Positions 24,798 to 33,357 of a stretch of 64,000 nucleotides of DNA are shown here, piece by piece. The stretch spans positions 186,001-250,000 of the forward strand of contig NZ_JBHUOV010000007.1 in the NCBI RefSeq assembly GCF_042686125.1. Direction: 5' to 3'. The stretch's first letter is position 1. Each line of letters begins with the position of its first letter. Source of the stretch: Oceanihabitans iliipiscarium (lineage in GTDB: Bacteria > Bacteroidota > Bacteroidia > Flavobacteriales > Flavobacteriaceae). Under the pieces are notes generated by a model. That model did no database searches. It was given only the letters and a program-made list of their open reading frames with translations, and was not told the origin of the DNA. The position numbers and the translations under genes were made by a program.

Positions 24798-26918
24798 TTA
24801 ATCAATTAAAATCTCTAAAATTTGAATAGCAGCTTCACTGATTTTAGTGCCTGGACCAAAGACTGCAACTGCACCTGCATCAAATAAATATTGATAGTCT
24901 TGCTTAGGAATAACACCTCCAACAATCACCATAATATCATCCCGACCATAGGCTTTTAAAGCGTCAATAACTTGTGGAACTAAGGTTTTGTGTCCTGCAG
25001 CTAATGAAGAAACCCCCAAAATGTGAACGTCATTTTCTACAGCTTGTTTTGCTGCTTCTTCTGGTGTTTGAAACAGTGGACCAATGTCTACATCAAAGCC
25101 TACATCAGCATAACCTGTAGCGACTACTTTTGCACCACGATCATGTCCGTCTTGCCCCATTTTTGCAATCATAATTCTTGGACGTCTCCCATCTTGTTCG
25201 GCAAATTTATCGGCTAATGCTTTTGCTTTTTGAAAGCTCTTGTCGTCTTTTATTTCTTTACTATACACACCAGAAAATGATTTTATTTGTGCTTTATAGC
25301 GTCCGAATTCAACTTCTAACGCGTCGCTAATTTCTCCTAAAGTAGCTCGTTCACGAGCTGCTTCTACAGCTAAAGATAGTAAGTTTTCTTTTCCTGTCTT
25401 AGCCGCTTCAGTTAATTTTGATAAAGCAGTTTGTACTTTATTAGAATTTCTTTCGGCTTTTATTTTATTTAAACTTGCTATTTGTTGATTGCGAACCGTT
25501 TGGTTATCGACTTCTAATGTTTGAATTGGGTCTTCTTCTTCTAATCTATACTTATTAACACCAACAATAATATCCTGACCAGAATCTATTCGCGCTTGTT
25601 TACGAGCTGCAGCTTCTTCGATTCTAATTTTTGGAATTCCAGCTTCAATGGCTTTAGTCATGCCTCCCAATGCTTCAACCTCTTCGATTAAAGTCCACGC
25701 TTTCTGAGCAATATCATGTGTGAGTTTTTCAACATAATAACTTCCAGCCCAAGGATCAACCGTTTTAGTAATATCAGTTTCTTCTTGTAAATAAATCTGT
25801 GTGTTTCTCGCTATTCTAGCCGAGAAATCAGTAGGCAAAGCAATGGCTTCGTCTAAAGCATTTGTATGTAAAGATTGTGTGCCACCAAAGGCAGCAGCTG
25901 CTGCTTCTATCGTAGTTCTGGCGACATTATTAAAAGGGTCTTGTTCAGTTAAGCTCCAACCAGAAGTCTGACAATGCGTACGTAAAGCTAATGATTTTTG
26001 ATTTTTAGGATGGAACTGTTTTACCAACTTTGCCCAAAGCATTCGAGCTGCGCGCATTTTAGCAATTTCCATAAAATGATTCATACCAATAGCCCAAAAG
26101 AATGATAAGCGAGGTGCAAAGGTGTCGATATCCATTCCAGCAGCTAAGCCTTTTCTAATATATTCTAAACCATCAGCTAGAGTGTAAGCCAATTCGATAT
26201 CGCAAGTTGCTCCAGCTTCTTGCATGTGGTACCCTGAAATACTAATGCTATTGAATTTTGGCATGTTTTTACTGCTGTATTCAAAAATATCAGAAATAAT
26301 TTTCATAGATGGTGTAGGAGGATAGATGTAGGTGTTACGCACCATAAACTCCTTTAAAATATCATTTTGAATGGTTCCAGATAATTGTTCTGGTGTAACG
26401 CCTTGTTCTTCAGCAGCAACAATATAAAATGCCATGATAGGTAAAACAGCACCATTCATTGTCATTGAAACAGACATTTTATCTAATGGAATTTTGTCGA
26501 AGAGAATTTTCATATCTTCAACACTATCAATAGCAACTCCTGCTTTCCCTACGTCGCCAACTACACGTTTATGGTCAGAATCATAGCCTCGATGTGTCGC
26601 TAAATCAAATGCAACTGATAATCCTTTTTGACCAGCAGCTAGATTCCGTCTGTAAAAAGCATTACTTTCTTCAGCAGTTGAAAATCCAGCATATTGACGA
26701 ATGGTCCATGGTCTTCTCACATACATTGTACTGTATGGTCCGCGAAGGTTTGGTGCTATTCCAGCTACAAAATTAATATGTTCGACATCATGTAAATCTT
26801 CTTTGGTATAAATAGATTGTACAGGAATATCTTCAGCCGTTTGGAAGTGCTTATTAGCTTCTGCTTTTTGAGTTTTAGCTTCAGATTTTATAGCTATATG
26901 TTGGAGGTTTTTTCGCAT
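24798..26918 (-). CDS. scpA: Methylmalonyl-CoA mutase, large (alpha) subunit
   Basis: This 706-residue subunit interconverts succinyl-CoA and (R)-methylmalonyl-CoA with adenosylcobalamin. The TIM-barrel substrate domain fills residues 1-540 (YSTMYVRRPWTIRQYAGFSTAEESNAFYR, SVSMTMNGAVLPIMA, RTHCQTSGWSLTEQDP), and the C-terminal cobalamin domain has DGHDRG at 590-595, whose His binds cobalt, then GVSSLAAGH and VIVGGVIP. It pairs with the small subunit encoded two genes upstream, the usual bacterial heterodimer. The operon serves propionate and odd-chain or branched-chain breakdown. Confidence 0.97.
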   Translation of the reverse strand: MRKNLQHIAIKSEAKTQKAEANKHFQTAEDIPVQSIYTKEDLHDVEHINFVAGIAPNLRGPYSTMYVRRPWTIRQYAGFSTAEESNAFYRRNLAAGQKGLSVAFDLATHRGYDSDHKRVVGDVGKAGVAIDSVEDMKILFDKIPLDKMSVSMTMNGAVLPIMAFYIVAAEEQGVTPEQLSGTIQNDILKEFMVRNTYIYPPTPSMKIISDIFEYSSKNMPKFNSISISGYHMQEAGATCDIELAYTLADGLEYIRKGLAAGMDIDTFAPRLSFFWAIGMNHFMEIAKMRAARMLWAKLVKQFHPKNQKSLALRTHCQTSGWSLTEQDPFNNVARTTIEAAAAAFGGTQSLHTNALDEAIALPTDFSARIARNTQIYLQEETDITKTVDPWAGSYYVEKLTHDIAQKAWTLIEEVEALGGMTKAIEAGIPKIRIEEAAARKQARIDSGQDIIVGVNKYRLEEEDPIQTLEVDNQTVRNQQIASLNKIKAERNSNKVQTALSKLTEAAKTGKENLLSLAVEAARERATLGEISDALEVEFGRYKAQIKSFSGVYSKEIKDDKSFQKAKALADKFAEQDGRRPRIMIAKMGQDGHDRGAKVVATGYADVGFDVDIGPLFQTPEEAAKQAVENDVHILGVSSLAAGHKTLVPQVIDALKAYGRDDIMVIVGGVIPKQDYQYLFDAGAVAVFGPGTKISEAAIQILEILID

Positions 26919-26927
26919 TAATTCTTA

Positions 26928-27632
26928 TTACTTAGCAGGTCTTTTGTTGAAATCTACTTTAGTGTTCTTAGGTTGAAGCGGTCTTACTTGATTTGCTTTT
27001 TTTGCTTCTATTTCTTTAGCCTGTTTTGCTTTTTCTTCATCTCTCTTTTTAAAATCAATTTTAGAAAAATCACTCTTAATCAATTCAGCATAAAAGTACT
27101 CCAGCGCAATGTAAAGGCTTAAATGTTTATCTTTTGCTATTTTAGAAGCACCACCATTTAGTGCAGGTTTGTAAAGAGATTTACTCATGCTATTTGTGGA
27201 GAGTAAAGCATTAAAAGTAATTTTTAAATCATCTTCATTCATGTTCTTTGCAATGCATTTTATGATGTCATGATTATAGTTTAATCCATCATTATTAAAC
27301 ACATTGGTTTGCTTTAAAATAGTTGCCAGATTTACAGAATGCTCAGAAACAAATTTATCGTACGACATTCGGTTTGTTCCAACATCTCTTAAAAAACTAC
27401 TATAAGCACGAATTGCATTTTTTTGCTGAACATCATAAAAATTAATGATATCATCCTCAAAAGCATAAAGCGCTTCGTTTAACAATTTATTGTCGGCATC
27501 TGGGCAATTAATTGTTTGAGGTTGGTCTGAATACTTGTACTCTGATAGAGAAGAAGACGAGTTTTCGTTTTTACAACTTGTTAAGTTAAAAATTAAGAGT
27601 ACTAATAAAAGTTTGATACTAATTGTTTTCAT
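26928..27632 (-). CDS. Lipoprotein of unknown function between the mutase genes
   Basis: The 234-residue protein has a lipoprotein signal with lipobox LTSC (Cys20), a mostly helical body (LLNEALYAFEDDIINFYD, IRAYSSFLRDVGTNRMSYDKFVSEH) and a Lys/Ala-rich C-terminal helix followed by a basic Pro-rich tail. I do not recognise a family. It lies 9 bp from scpA and 12 bp from mutA, so it is inside the mutase operon although it should be exported. A link to the mutase is not expected biochemically. Confidence 0.75.
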   Translation of the reverse strand: MKTISIKLLLVLLIFNLTSCKNENSSSSLSEYKYSDQPQTINCPDADNKLLNEALYAFEDDIINFYDVQQKNAIRAYSSFLRDVGTNRMSYDKFVSEHSVNLATILKQTNVFNNDGLNYNHDIIKCIAKNMNEDDLKITFNALLSTNSMSKSLYKPALNGGASKIAKDKHLSLYIALEYFYAELIKSDFSKIDFKKRDEEKAKQAKEIEAKKANQVRPLQPKNTKVDFNKRPAK

Positions 27633-27644
27633 TTTTTAATAAAT

Positions 27645-29045
27645 TTAATTTTCAGTTTTTAATCGTTCTTGTTCTATATTTTCTGCTAAACGTTTTTCAA
27701 TAATAGGCCGTATTAAAGTTTTACGAATATTCGTTTTGACAAAAGGGAATAATTCTAATTCCTGTTTCATTTTATCGTTTTTATTAGGATGTTTATTTGT
27801 GCCTAATAAAACAGTTTCACCAGCATCAAATAAAGCCTGTTCTTTAAGTGCGCTATCTTTAATTTTACGTTGAATAGTGCCCTCTTTTAACTGACTTAAA
27901 AAACCGCCTTGTTTTTCAATAATTTTGAAAACATCTAGTGCTTTTTCTGCAAGTTGATTCGTAAGACTTTCAATATAATAAGTGCCTTCTGAAGCATTGC
28001 TAACGAGGTTAAAATAACTTTCGTGTTTTAATATTAACAATTGATTTCGAGCAATGCGTTCACCAAATTCATTGTCTTTATGATAAATACCATCATAAGC
28101 TAAATTACAAATCGTATTTGCGCCTCCAAGAATTGCACTCATGCATTCGGTTGTGGTGCGTAACAAATTTGTGTTATAATCGTAAATGGTTTTGTTTCGT
28201 TTTGTAGGTGTTGCAAAAATATGACAGTTTGCTTTAAAGCTGTATTCAGAAATTAAGGTGTTAAACAACAATCGCAAGGCTCGAAGTTTAGCAATCTCGA
28301 AGAAGTAGTTTGTGCCAATAGAAACATTAAAGTTAATGTTTAAGACTGGAGTGGCTTCATCTTTAATTAGAGATACAGCATTGATATGATTTAAATATTC
28401 GTTGGTTTGCGCTAAGGCATAAGCCAATTGCTGTACCATTGTAGCTCCAGCATTTTGAAATAACGAAGCATTAACAGAAAGCGAATGCGTCTCTTTTAAT
28501 ATTAGATTGAATTGATCGTGATCTGCTTTTAAATGAGTATACCAATTGCCTGTTTCAGCAAGATGGCCAATAATATCTGTGTTAATGTAAAAGCTTTTTT
28601 TGTTCGTGTCCTTTTGACTGCGTTCTAGCAGATTAAGATTTAATTTTTTAACAAATTCAGAATCTAAAAAGTGCAATTCAAAATATAATACGACCACATC
28701 AAGATTGATATTTTGAAGTAAATCATCAATTGAAATGTCTTTACTAGGTAAAATAAATTTGATGCTATCTGCACCTCGCTCAATAACATTAACCGCTTTT
28801 TTATTGCTTAGTTCTACGTCATGAACAAAAATAGATTGGCAGATGGACCATATTTTCGGGTTTGAAATATTATTCAAAGGATGACTAAATTCATCAGCGT
28901 GATAAAATGGTTTCACATCAATACCTTCGTTGGTTTTCCAAATCAGAGTATCGTTATAATCGGCACCTTTTAGGTCGACCTGTATTTTTTGTTTCCATTC
29001 TTTAGAAGAAACCTTATTGAAATCTGTGAACAGCTTTTTACTCAT
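27645..29045 (-). CDS. mutA: Methylmalonyl-CoA mutase, small (beta) subunit
   Basis: The 466-residue protein aligns with the barrel domain of the mutase (WKQKIQVDLKGADYNDTLIWKTNEGIDVKPFY, NAGATMVQQLAYALAQTNEYL, FFEIAKLRALRLLFNTL) but stops before a cobalamin-binding domain, as beta subunits in flavobacteria commonly do. It is catalytically silent and supports the large subunit. It overlaps the FtsB-like gene by 8 bp, so udk, ftsB-like and mutA are tightly coupled. It is cytosolic. Confidence 0.93.
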   Translation of the reverse strand: MSKKLFTDFNKVSSKEWKQKIQVDLKGADYNDTLIWKTNEGIDVKPFYHADEFSHPLNNISNPKIWSICQSIFVHDVELSNKKAVNVIERGADSIKFILPSKDISIDDLLQNINLDVVVLYFELHFLDSEFVKKLNLNLLERSQKDTNKKSFYINTDIIGHLAETGNWYTHLKADHDQFNLILKETHSLSVNASLFQNAGATMVQQLAYALAQTNEYLNHINAVSLIKDEATPVLNINFNVSIGTNYFFEIAKLRALRLLFNTLISEYSFKANCHIFATPTKRNKTIYDYNTNLLRTTTECMSAILGGANTICNLAYDGIYHKDNEFGERIARNQLLILKHESYFNLVSNASEGTYYIESLTNQLAEKALDVFKIIEKQGGFLSQLKEGTIQRKIKDSALKEQALFDAGETVLLGTNKHPNKNDKMKQELELFPFVKTNIRKTLIRPIIEKRLAENIEQERLKTEN

Positions 29046-29340
29046 TTTTCTTTGTTTTTAAGCTATCTTCATATTCGATGATATAGATGTCTTCATTATC
29101 TCTTTTCATATAATATTCTTCACGAGCAAATTTTTCTAAGCCTTCGTCATTACTTAGTTTTTCTAATTCTTTGTTGTCTTTCTCAATTTCTTTTATATAG
29201 AATTCTTTTTCATCTTCAAGATCGCTGATATCATTATTTAATTCATTGTGAATAATTAAAGAATTTGCATCAAAAAACAGCATCCATATAGCGTAGATTG
29301 TAAATATAATAATGAATATGTTTTTGAAGTATTTAAGCAT
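29038..29340 (-). CDS. FtsB/DivIC-type septum formation initiator
   Basis: This 100-residue protein has one N-terminal membrane helix (about residues 5-25) and a coiled coil (ELNNDISDLEDEKEFYIKEIEKDNKELEKL), then the FtsB-family end EGLEKFAREEYYMKRDNEDIYIIEYE. FtsB/DivIC proteins bind FtsL and FtsQ in the divisome. It overlaps udk by 1 bp and mutA by 8 bp. The family is clear; whether it is FtsB or a paralogue is open. Confidence 0.9.
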   Translation of the reverse strand: MLKYFKNIFIIIFTIYAIWMLFFDANSLIIHNELNNDISDLEDEKEFYIKEIEKDNKELEKLSNDEGLEKFAREEYYMKRDNEDIYIIEYEDSLKTKKNE

Positions 29341-29948
29341 TAGCTAATTCTTTCATTAATAATAGTACGAACAATATCAACAGCAACTGTATTGTATTTA
29401 TTGTTAGGAATAATAATATCTGCATACTCTTTCATAGGCTCGATAAATTGCTGATGCATTGGTTTCAGAGTGGTTTGATAGCGTGTTAGTACTTCATCTA
29501 TATCTCTACCGCGTTCAGCAATATCACGTTTTAACCTCCTAATTAATCGTTCATCACTATCAGCGTGGACAAATATTTTAATATCAAATTTTTCGCGTAA
29601 TTCAGGATTAGTAAGAATTAAGATGCCTTCTACAATCATGACTTTACGTGGTTGCGTATGAATTGTGTCGCCAGTTCTATTGTGTTTTACAAAAGAATAT
29701 ACAGGTTGATCTATAGGGTTTCCTCTTTTTAATTCTTCTAAATGATTAGTTAAAAGATCGAAGTCGATACTTCTTGGATGGTCAAAATTAATTTTGATAC
29801 GTTCGTCAAACGACAAGTGAGAGGTATCTTTATAGTAAGAATCTTGAGAGATTACGCCAACTTCACCTTCAGGTAATTCGTTTAAAATCTGATCTACTAC
29901 AGTAGTTTTTCCACAACCAGTTCCACCAGCTATTCCAATTATGAGCAT
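29340..29948 (-). CDS. udk: Uridine kinase
   Basis: The 202-residue enzyme phosphorylates uridine and cytidine in pyrimidine salvage. Walker A is GGTGCGKT at residues 8-15, followed by QDSYYKD, INFDHPRSIDFDLL and the RLIRRLKRDIAERGRD arginine-rich lid. Length and motifs are normal. It leads a compact reverse operon with the FtsB-like, mutase and lipoprotein genes. It is cytosolic. Confidence 0.96.
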   Translation of the reverse strand: MLIIGIAGGTGCGKTTVVDQILNELPEGEVGVISQDSYYKDTSHLSFDERIKINFDHPRSIDFDLLTNHLEELKRGNPIDQPVYSFVKHNRTGDTIHTQPRKVMIVEGILILTNPELREKFDIKIFVHADSDERLIRRLKRDIAERGRDIDEVLTRYQTTLKPMHQQFIEPMKEYADIIIPNNKYNTVAVDIVRTIINERIS

Positions 29949-29983
29949 GAAAAATTATTTTGATTTAAGTCACAAATTTAAGA

Positions 29984-31090
29984 TTATTTCTTCGGAATAA
30001 TTTTAACAATGCCAACATTTTCTACACCAACATAAATATATCCATCTGGACCTTGACGAACACTACGCACACGACCAATACCATCTAGTAACCGTTCTTC
30101 TTTTACGACTTTATTATTTTCGATAACACATCTATCTAAATATTGAAATTTTAAAGAACCTACTAAAAGGTTGTTTTTCCAATTAGGATATACATTACTT
30201 GTAATAAAAGTCATGCCACTAGGAGCAATGGAAGGATCCCAATAATGTATAGGTTGTTCCATTCCTGGTAAACTAGTGTTGTTTGTTATTTTTGTTCCAT
30301 GGTAGTTAATACCATAAGTCACTTTTGGCCAACCATAGTTTTTTCCAGCTTTAATAATATTTATTTCATCGCCTCCACGTGGTCCGTGCTCATGAGTCCA
30401 TATTTCTCCAGTTGTTGGATGTTTAACCATACCTTGAGGATTACGATGACCGAAGGAGTAAATTGCTTTTTTAGCATTTGTTTGATTGACGAAAGGGTTG
30501 TCATTAGGAATAGAGCCATCATCATGTAATCTGTACACTTTACCACCATCTCTAGTAATGTCTTGAGGATTAATATCTCGTTCTCCACGTTCTCCAATGG
30601 TAAAGTATAAATAGCCTTCATTGTCAAATTCTATACGAGATCCAAAGTGTTGCCCAGCATTGGTGTTAGGTAAAGCTTTGTATATTATTTTTTGATTTAT
30701 AAGTTTGTTGTCTTCAAGTTGAGCTCTTAAAATTGATGTATGTGCACCGCTGTTTTCATCATTTGAAGACGCGTAAGAAATGTATAACCAGCCATTATTT
30801 TTAAAATCTGGGTGTAATTCAATATCCATTAAACCACCTTGTCCTAATACTTTTATTTCTGGTAGGCCACTAATTTTTATTTTCTTTTCATTTTTATAAT
30901 GAATCATCTCTCCTGATTTTTCATTTATTAATATTGAACCATCAGGAAGGAAAGTAAAACCCCATGGATTTCTGAGTTCAGAAACAATAATTTCATAGGA
31001 ATGTTTCGTGTTTGTAGGGTTTTTGTCTTGTGCGCAAGAGCAAAAATTAAATAAAATTAGTAGTGTTAAAAAAAAGGGTTTTAAAGTCAT
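29984..31090 (-). CDS. PQQ-dependent sugar dehydrogenase-type lipoprotein
   Basis: This 368-residue protein has a lipoprotein signal with lipobox FCSC (Cys20) and a six-bladed beta-propeller of the soluble aldose sugar dehydrogenase (Asd/YliI) type: NPWGFTFLPDGSILINEKSG, GQGGLMDIELHPDF, FGSRIEFDNEGYLYFTIGERG, THEHGPRGGDEINII and GKNYGWPKVTYG. It should oxidise aldoses in the periplasm with PQQ, if PQQ is available. A perfect 16-bp palindrome lies 13 bp upstream of its start. It is separated from udk by 35 bp. Confidence 0.93.
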   Translation of the reverse strand: MTLKPFFLTLLILFNFCSCAQDKNPTNTKHSYEIIVSELRNPWGFTFLPDGSILINEKSGEMIHYKNEKKIKISGLPEIKVLGQGGLMDIELHPDFKNNGWLYISYASSNDENSGAHTSILRAQLEDNKLINQKIIYKALPNTNAGQHFGSRIEFDNEGYLYFTIGERGERDINPQDITRDGGKVYRLHDDGSIPNDNPFVNQTNAKKAIYSFGHRNPQGMVKHPTTGEIWTHEHGPRGGDEINIIKAGKNYGWPKVTYGINYHGTKITNNTSLPGMEQPIHYWDPSIAPSGMTFITSNVYPNWKNNLLVGSLKFQYLDRCVIENNKVVKEERLLDGIGRVRSVRQGPDGYIYVGVENVGIVKIIPKK

Positions 31091-31103
31091 TTTAAATAAA
31101 ATT

Positions 31104-31119
31104 AATTGTAGCTACAATT
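31104..31119. promoter_or_regulatory. Perfect 16-bp palindrome upstream of the sugar dehydrogenase gene
   Basis: AATTGTAGCTACAATT is a perfect inverted repeat with no spacer. It starts 13 bp upstream of the reverse dehydrogenase ATG and just before the tRNA promoter. It looks like a site for a dimeric regulator; which one is unknown. Confidence 0.45.
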
Positions 31120-31131
31120 TACTAATATTTA

Positions 31132-31163
31132 TTGTTTGTTTTTAAAGAAAAGCTATATATTTG
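31132..31163 (+). promoter_or_regulatory. Promoter of tRNA-Pro
   Basis: TATATTTG at 31156-31163 with TTG at 31132-31134 (21 bp) or 31136-31138 (17 bp) is a full Bacteroidota promoter. The mature tRNA begins 26 bp further on. Confidence 0.7.
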
Positions 31164-31189
31164 CAGACCTTAAATGATGACCAATTTTT

Positions 31190-31264
31190 CGGGGTGTAGC
31201 GTAGCCCGGTTATCGCGCCGCGTTTGGGACGCGGAGGTCGCAGGTTCGAATCCTGCCACCCCGA
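31190..31264 (+). tRNA. tRNA-Pro (anticodon TGG)
   Basis: A full cloverleaf is visible. The acceptor arms CGGGGTG and CACCCCG pair perfectly, the anticodon stem CCGCG/CGCGG encloses the loop TTTGGGA with anticodon TGG, and the T arm GCAGG-TTCGAAT-CCTGC is canonical. The discriminator base is A, and CCA is not encoded (CTA follows the discriminator), so it is added after transcription. A promoter lies upstream and a hairpin terminator downstream. Confidence 0.97.
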
Positions 31265-31288
31265 CTAAAATGAATACCAATAGAAACT

Positions 31289-31322
31289 AAAACCTTGTAA
31301 ATTGTATGATTTACAAGGTTTT
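31289..31322 (+). terminator. Terminator after tRNA-Pro
   Basis: The 14-bp stem AAAACCTTGTAAAT/ATTTACAAGGTTTT with a 6-nt loop follows the tRNA by 24 bp and ends in a T-rich stretch. The remaining 150 bp before the first AraC gene hold no gene that I can see. Confidence 0.75.
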
Positions 31323-31466
31323 ATGGTTTTTGGGTTATTCTAAAATTACTACAACTCCAATTTATGCTATAGTAATTGAACGAAAAGTTAGTGTGGATTT
31401 CAATATACTTAAAGAGAAACTAAACAATAAAAATTAGTGTTTATAAGAATGATTTAATTTTTTCAC

Positions 31467-31474
31467 TAAATTTG
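31467..31474 (+). promoter_or_regulatory. -7 box just before the first AraC gene
   Basis: TAAATTTG matches TAnnTTTG but ends only 5 bp before the ATG, so a transcript from it would have almost no leader. A TTGAAC half-site at 31376 lacks its 21-bp partner and has the wrong distance, so I do not call the shared AraC element here. Confidence 0.4.
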
Positions 31475-31479
31475 GAATT

Positions 31480-32349
31480 ATGGCACTTAATTTAAAAGAA
31501 TTTTTCCTTTCTAAACCTCATTTTAATAAACTTGTTAGTGACGACTATATGTTTGTGGAGTTTAATTGCCCAATTGAAATGGAAAATTTTAAGTTATGGA
31601 CGGAAATCCCATTCCTTACCTATGTTGTAAGTGGTAAAAAGGATTATAAGGCTTTAGACAAAACCTATAATGCAAAAGAAGGTGATGCTCTTTTTATTAG
31701 AAAGGGTGTTTATAATACCAAACAATACTTTGAAGAAGACTATTGCAGTTTATTGTTTTTTATAACAGATGATTTTGTTAGGCGTTTTTGTAAAGAAAAT
31801 AAAGAATCAATTCCTAAAGTCTCTGTGGATTATCTTAAAAATCAAATTTATGAGATTGATGTTAACGACCCATTACGTTCTCTTTTCTTAACGGTTTTTA
31901 ATTATTTGAAAGTTGGGAAGGATATACCTAGAGGTTTAGTAGAAATGAAATTTAAAGAACTTCTTTTCAATATTTCATTAAACCCTTCAAATAAAGAGTT
32001 AATAGGGCTTTTTAATTCTATTCAACAGGTTGAGAAAACAAATCTAATCGACGTTATGATGAAAAACTTTCAAAGTGATTTAAATTTGGAAGACTACGCA
32101 CGATTATCAGGTAGAAGCCTCTCAACCTTTAAAAGAGATTTTCAGAATCACTTTAAAGAAACACCAGGCAAATGGCTAAATAACAAACGTCTTGAATATG
32201 CTAAATTACTACTTCAAAACGAAGAGCTAAATATTAACGATATATGCTGGGAGAGTGGTTTTAAAAACACCTCACACTTCAATAGTAGTTTTAAAGAAAA
32301 GTACCAACTTCCACCAAATCAGTATAGAAAGCAGTATTTTAAAAAATAG
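31480..32349 (+). CDS. AraC-family transcriptional regulator, first of a tandem pair
   Basis: The 289-residue protein has an N-terminal cupin-like sensing domain (about 10-165; YVVSGKKDYKALDKTYNAKEG) and a C-terminal double helix-turn-helix of the AraC type (about 190-289): LNLEDYARLSGRSLSTFKRDFQNHF with KWLNNKRLEYAKLLL, then ININDICWESGFKNTSHFNSSFK with YQLPPNQYRK. It should bind DNA in the cytosol and activate transcription. The next gene encodes a same-length paralogue 25 bp downstream, and three promoters with paired TTGAAC sites follow. The ligand is unknown. Confidence 0.93.
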   Translation: MALNLKEFFLSKPHFNKLVSDDYMFVEFNCPIEMENFKLWTEIPFLTYVVSGKKDYKALDKTYNAKEGDALFIRKGVYNTKQYFEEDYCSLLFFITDDFVRRFCKENKESIPKVSVDYLKNQIYEIDVNDPLRSLFLTVFNYLKVGKDIPRGLVEMKFKELLFNISLNPSNKELIGLFNSIQQVEKTNLIDVMMKNFQSDLNLEDYARLSGRSLSTFKRDFQNHFKETPGKWLNNKRLEYAKLLLQNEELNINDICWESGFKNTSHFNSSFKEKYQLPPNQYRKQYFKK

Positions 32350-32377
32350 ATCACATAATTTTTATTAATTTAGAGTG

Positions 32378-33244
32378 ATGGCAGTAGATGTGTTTAAATA
32401 CTTTAGTAAACATCCAAAATACAACAAACTTATAGGAGAAGACTATATGTTTGTTGAATATAAGTGTCCACTTGATGTTGAAAACTTTAAGTTGTGGACA
32501 GATGTGCCTATACTTAATTATGTAATAAAAGGTAAAAAAGATTGGACAGCATTAGAAAAAACTTATCAAATAACCCAAGGTGAAGCAGTATTTATAAAAC
32601 AAGGTGTTTACAATACCAAACAGTATTTTGATAATGACTATTGTGTGATGCTGTTTTTTATTACAGAAGATTTTATTCGGCGATTTGTTAAGAACAATGA
32701 ACAGGTAGTAAGACCTAATAAATCGGAAGTATTGAACAATCAAATTTACCCAATTGAGGTAGGTGATTCGTTAAATGCTTTATTTATTTCGGTATTCAAT
32801 TACATGAATCAAGGAGATAAAATCCCAACGGGTTTAGTAGAAATGAAATTCCATGAACTCTTTTATAACATTGCTTTAAATCCACAAAACCAAGATCTTG
32901 TTAATTATTTTTGTTCACTTAAGCAAGTCGAAAAATCTAACCTTGAAAATATTATGAAGAAAAATTTTCATTGCGATTTACAACTTAAAGAATTTGCACG
33001 CTTAACAGGAAGAAGTCTCTCAACTTTTAAAAGAGATTTTCAAAATCATTTTAAAGAAACACCAAGGAAATGGTTAAATAATAAGCGCCTTGAGTATGCT
33101 AAAATGCTTCTTCAAAATAAAGCGCTAAACATTAATGACATCTGTTGGGAAAGTGGTTTTAAAAACACATCACACTTCAATAATAGTTTTAAAGAAAAAT
33201 ACAATTATCCACCAAACCAGTATAGAAAATTGTATCTACAATAG
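32378..33244 (+). CDS. AraC-family transcriptional regulator, second of the tandem pair
   Basis: I use ATG 32378 (288 residues); a GTG lies one codon upstream. The protein parallels its neighbour throughout. The DNA-binding halves are almost identical (GRSLSTFKRDFQNHFKETP, NDICWESGFKNTSHFN), while the N-terminal sensing domains differ more (YVIKGKKDWTALEKTYQITQG versus YVVSGKKDYKALDKTYNAKEG). This suggests a tandem duplication with conserved DNA target and possibly split signal sensing. The stop lies 23 bp before the first shared operator. The family is certain, the regulated set is inferred. Confidence 0.93.
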   Translation: MAVDVFKYFSKHPKYNKLIGEDYMFVEYKCPLDVENFKLWTDVPILNYVIKGKKDWTALEKTYQITQGEAVFIKQGVYNTKQYFDNDYCVMLFFITEDFIRRFVKNNEQVVRPNKSEVLNNQIYPIEVGDSLNALFISVFNYMNQGDKIPTGLVEMKFHELFYNIALNPQNQDLVNYFCSLKQVEKSNLENIMKKNFHCDLQLKEFARLTGRSLSTFKRDFQNHFKETPRKWLNNKRLEYAKMLLQNKALNINDICWESGFKNTSHFNNSFKEKYNYPPNQYRKLYLQ

Positions 33245-33267
33245 TAAATTCTATAGATTTTTTACAA

Positions 33268-33334
33268 TTGAACTTTTTACCAAATTAATTGAACTTTAAA
33301 GAAAATCCAACACTTTAAAGTCAAGATACATTTG
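33268..33334 (+). promoter_or_regulatory. Shared AraC-type operator/promoter, copy A
   Basis: TTGAAC at 33268-33273 and again at 33289-33294 are 21 bp apart, with TTACCAAA between them. TACATTTG at 33327-33334 is the -7 box, 59 bp from the first half-site. There is no TTG at -33, so the promoter probably needs an activator. The layout is the same as in copies B (38286) and C (40308). It should drive the small ORF at 33358 and the leucine-rich-repeat gene. Confidence 0.8.
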
Positions 33335-33357
33335 TCCTGTAATTAAAACTTAAAGTT

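Noticed and set aside
31370..31480. Autoregulatory copy of the AraC operator upstream of the first AraC gene
   Set aside because: Only one TTGAAC (31376) is present; there is no partner 21 bp away and the -7 box is 91 bp distant instead of 59.
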